Shown piece by piece: positions 40,232 to 41,387 of a stretch of 41,387 bases of DNA; the first letter of the stretch is position 1, and each line of letters begins with the position of its first letter. A program made the position numbers and the translations under genes. Origin of the DNA: Synergistaceae bacterium (GTDB taxonomy: Bacteria; Synergistota; Synergistia; Synergistales; Aminobacteriaceae). The DNA lies in NCBI GenBank assembly GCA_017445405.1, contig JAFSUD010000022.1:1-41387 (forward strand), written 5' to 3'. The notes under the pieces are model-generated. The model saw only the letters and a program-made list of their open reading frames with translations, searched no databases and was not told where the DNA came from.

Positions 40232-41059
40232 CTACTTAATGAACGGTGTCAATAATCCTTCTTCCCAGCCTACAGGCCTGAAGAACCCGCCGTACAGCTT
40301 CGACAAATGCGCCTTCATTACTTCGCTCTGGTACGCATCAACTACCTTAATGTACACCGCAAGTTTCTCTGCGTCCTCAAGGTCTGCAGTACGTGCAGCT
40401 ATCAAGTTCCAGTATTCCTTCTCGCGCGCCTGGTCCGCATACACTGCATCGCTCGCCTTCAGGCCGTAATCCAGCGCGTAAGTGTCATTGATGACTCCAG
40501 CCGCAACATCCGGCAGTGCTGAAGGTATCGTGTTAGCCGCAAGCTCCTGAATAGTTATCTTCTTGCTGTAGCTCACAATGTCCTCTTTCGTAGGGTTGAA
40601 GCCAGCTCCCTCACGTAACGTAATCAGCCCCGATGTCGCAAGTACCTTGATGGCTCGTCCGCCGTTGGTCGGGTCATTGGGGATAGCTATTACGTCGCCG
40701 TCCTTTATCTCGTCAAGCGTCTTAATCTTGATGGAGTAGAGATTCAGCGGAACAACGAACGTGTTGGCAATGTTCGTGAGCTTGTAGCCCCTGCTCTCGA
40801 GTTCGTCAGCAAAATATATCCTGTGCTGGAATCCGTTCAGGTCAATATCTCCGTCAGCAAGCGCGCGGTTCGGAGTAACATAGTCCGTGAACTGGATGAC
40901 TTCGAGGTTGATTCCCTCTTTCGCGAGAGCCTCTTTCACGGGCTGCCACATCTCGTCGTAAACGCTGCCGGTAACTCCGAGCCTCACTGTAACTGCTGCC
41001 GACGCACTGAGCGCAAACGCGAGCACAAGGGCTAATGCAACAACAAACTTTTTCGTCAT
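40232..41059 (-). CDS. metQ: MetQ-family (methionine) ABC transporter substrate-binding protein
   Basis: The substrate-binding protein of a methionine-type ABC importer, 275 residues. After the signal peptide (MTKKFVVALALVLAFALSAS) the mature protein starts VTVRLGVTGSVYDEMWQPVK and contains FTDYVTPNRALADGDIDLN, then AIPNDPTNGGRAIKVL (about residues 129-144), which are family hallmarks. Unlike most MetQ proteins there is no lipobox cysteine; cleavage at an AxA site should give a soluble periplasmic protein, which fits a diderm cell. GGAAGT precedes the ATG. The upstream gene is a permease, so the order is probably metN-metI-metQ. Related proteins bind other small ligands. Confidence 0.9.
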   Translation of the reverse strand: MTKKFVVALALVLAFALSASAAVTVRLGVTGSVYDEMWQPVKEALAKEGINLEVIQFTDYVTPNRALADGDIDLNGFQHRIYFADELESRGYKLTNIANTFVVPLNLYSIKIKTLDEIKDGDVIAIPNDPTNGGRAIKVLATSGLITLREGAGFNPTKEDIVSYSKKITIQELAANTIPSALPDVAAGVINDTYALDYGLKASDAVYADQAREKEYWNLIAARTADLEDAEKLAVYIKVVDAYQSEVMKAHLSKLYGGFFRPVGWEEGLLTPFIK

Positions 41060-41155
41060 ACTACATACTTCCTTTCATGAAAATGTACACAACTGCAAAA
41101 TATATCACGGTTTCCGAAATTATGAATAGCCGTGAAAACTATAACCGCTCATAGA

Positions 41156-41257
41156 TTAATGCGTGTTCTTTCTGGCCAGATATTCGCCGAGCCACTGCAC
41201 TATGCTCACTCCGGCAACGAGCACTCCCACAACTACCCACGTAATGCCCCTTATGAA
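41156..41257 (-). pseudogene. Duplicated C-terminal tail of the permease gene
   Basis: This segment encodes the same 33 residues as the end of the permease (FIRGITWVVVGVLVAG to ARKNTH, then TAA) but has no start codon. An in-frame TGA lies eight codons upstream, so it is a fragment. In another frame an ATG three bases after the real permease stop opens a 43-codon frame without recognisable similarity. The fragment sits between the permease and metQ. Confidence 0.75.
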
Positions 41258-41285
41258 TAGCTGCGAAACTATAACCGCTCATAGA

Positions 41286-41387
41286 TTAATGCGTGTTCTT
41301 TCTGGCCAGATATTCGCCGAGCCACTGCACTATGCTCACTCCGGCAACGAGCACTCCCACAACTACCCACGTAATGCCCCTTATGAA
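41286..41387 (-). CDS. metI: C-terminal end of an ABC transporter permease, probably MetI (partial)
   Basis: The 5' part lies beyond the window. The visible 33 residues form one membrane helix followed by QWLGEYLARKNTH and a stop, like the last helix of MetI, which usually ends with a VQ.G..(L/V)AR tail. Position upstream of metQ on the same strand supports MetI, but other permeases are possible. The same tail is repeated just downstream. Confidence 0.6.
   Translation of the reverse strand, partial: FIRGITWVVVGVLVAGVSIVQWLGEYLARKNTH

Larger units (their letters stand above)
41121..41387. repeat. Tandem 130-bp duplication of the permease gene tail at the contig end
   Basis: The segment starting at 41121 recurs from 41252 with a few mismatches and one indel near the left end. 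The window then ends in TTATGAA, which would begin a third unit. The sequence CTATTCATAA is shared at the joint. Contigs often break at such repeats, so the true copy number is unknown. Confidence 0.92.

Overview
The window looks like a chromosomal contig (about 50% GC by eye) from a motile, diderm, probably anaerobic bacterium. I favour a gut or rumen member of the Synergistota. The reasons are the run mreBCD-mrdA-minCDE-rodA-(TIGR03960-type radical SAM)-(TIGR03936-type protein)-rng, FabK as the enoyl-ACP reductase with FapR/PlsX beside the fab genes, a flagellin gene, and a ThDP enzyme/acylating aldehyde dehydrogenase pair. The phylum is an inference. No rRNA, tRNA, CRISPR array or complete insertion sequence was found.

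Layout. 1-3744: a sigma70-type promoter drives a ThDP-dependent acetolactate-synthase-like enzyme and a CoA-acylating aldehyde dehydrogenase, separated by a 76-bp palindromic element and ended by a terminator. 3757-5735 (minus): small unknown gene and guaB. 5862-11455 (plus): tadA, recJ, rel/spoT, dtd and a metallo-beta-lactamase-fold hydrolase, tightly packed. 11460-22978 (plus): cell shape and division block (mreB, mreC, mreD, mrdA, minC, minD, minE, rodA), then a radical SAM protein, its DUF2344 partner and RNase G. 23133-24164: a GT2 glycosyltransferase with a pentanucleotide repeat in its first codons. 24161-31516 (minus): ZnuA-like orphan, rnc, fabF, acpP, fabG, fabD, fabK, plsX, fapR, a complete fatty-acid/phospholipid initiation cluster. 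31632-35108 (minus): Rpn-family nuclease and the PTS-dependent dihydroxyacetone kinase genes dhaL-dhaM-dhaK. 35246-35801 (minus): YafQ-type toxin with an unusual antitoxin. 35963-39956: YhcH-family protein, flagellin (minus), a small membrane protein plus DUF4230 protein, and a polysaccharide deacetylase (minus). 40232-41387 (minus): metQ and the tail of a permease gene, probably metI.

The most striking feature is a pattern, not a gene. At five places (mreC/mreD, rodA/radical SAM, rpn, dhaM/dhaK, permease/metQ) the 3' end of a gene, often with the start of the next gene, is repeated in tandem. The copies are imperfect, with many synonymous differences in the first two, and four of the five leave a short open frame that starts at or very near the upstream stop codon. 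This may be real, repeated junction duplication by recombination with diverged DNA, or it may come from joining strain-variant contigs in a metagenome assembly. Both explanations are kept open. Other points of interest are the probably phase-variable glycosyltransferase, a Rel protein with a QFDD synthetase motif beside an intact hydrolase domain, an antitoxin with an internal repeat, and the unassigned ThDP/aldehyde dehydrogenase pair.
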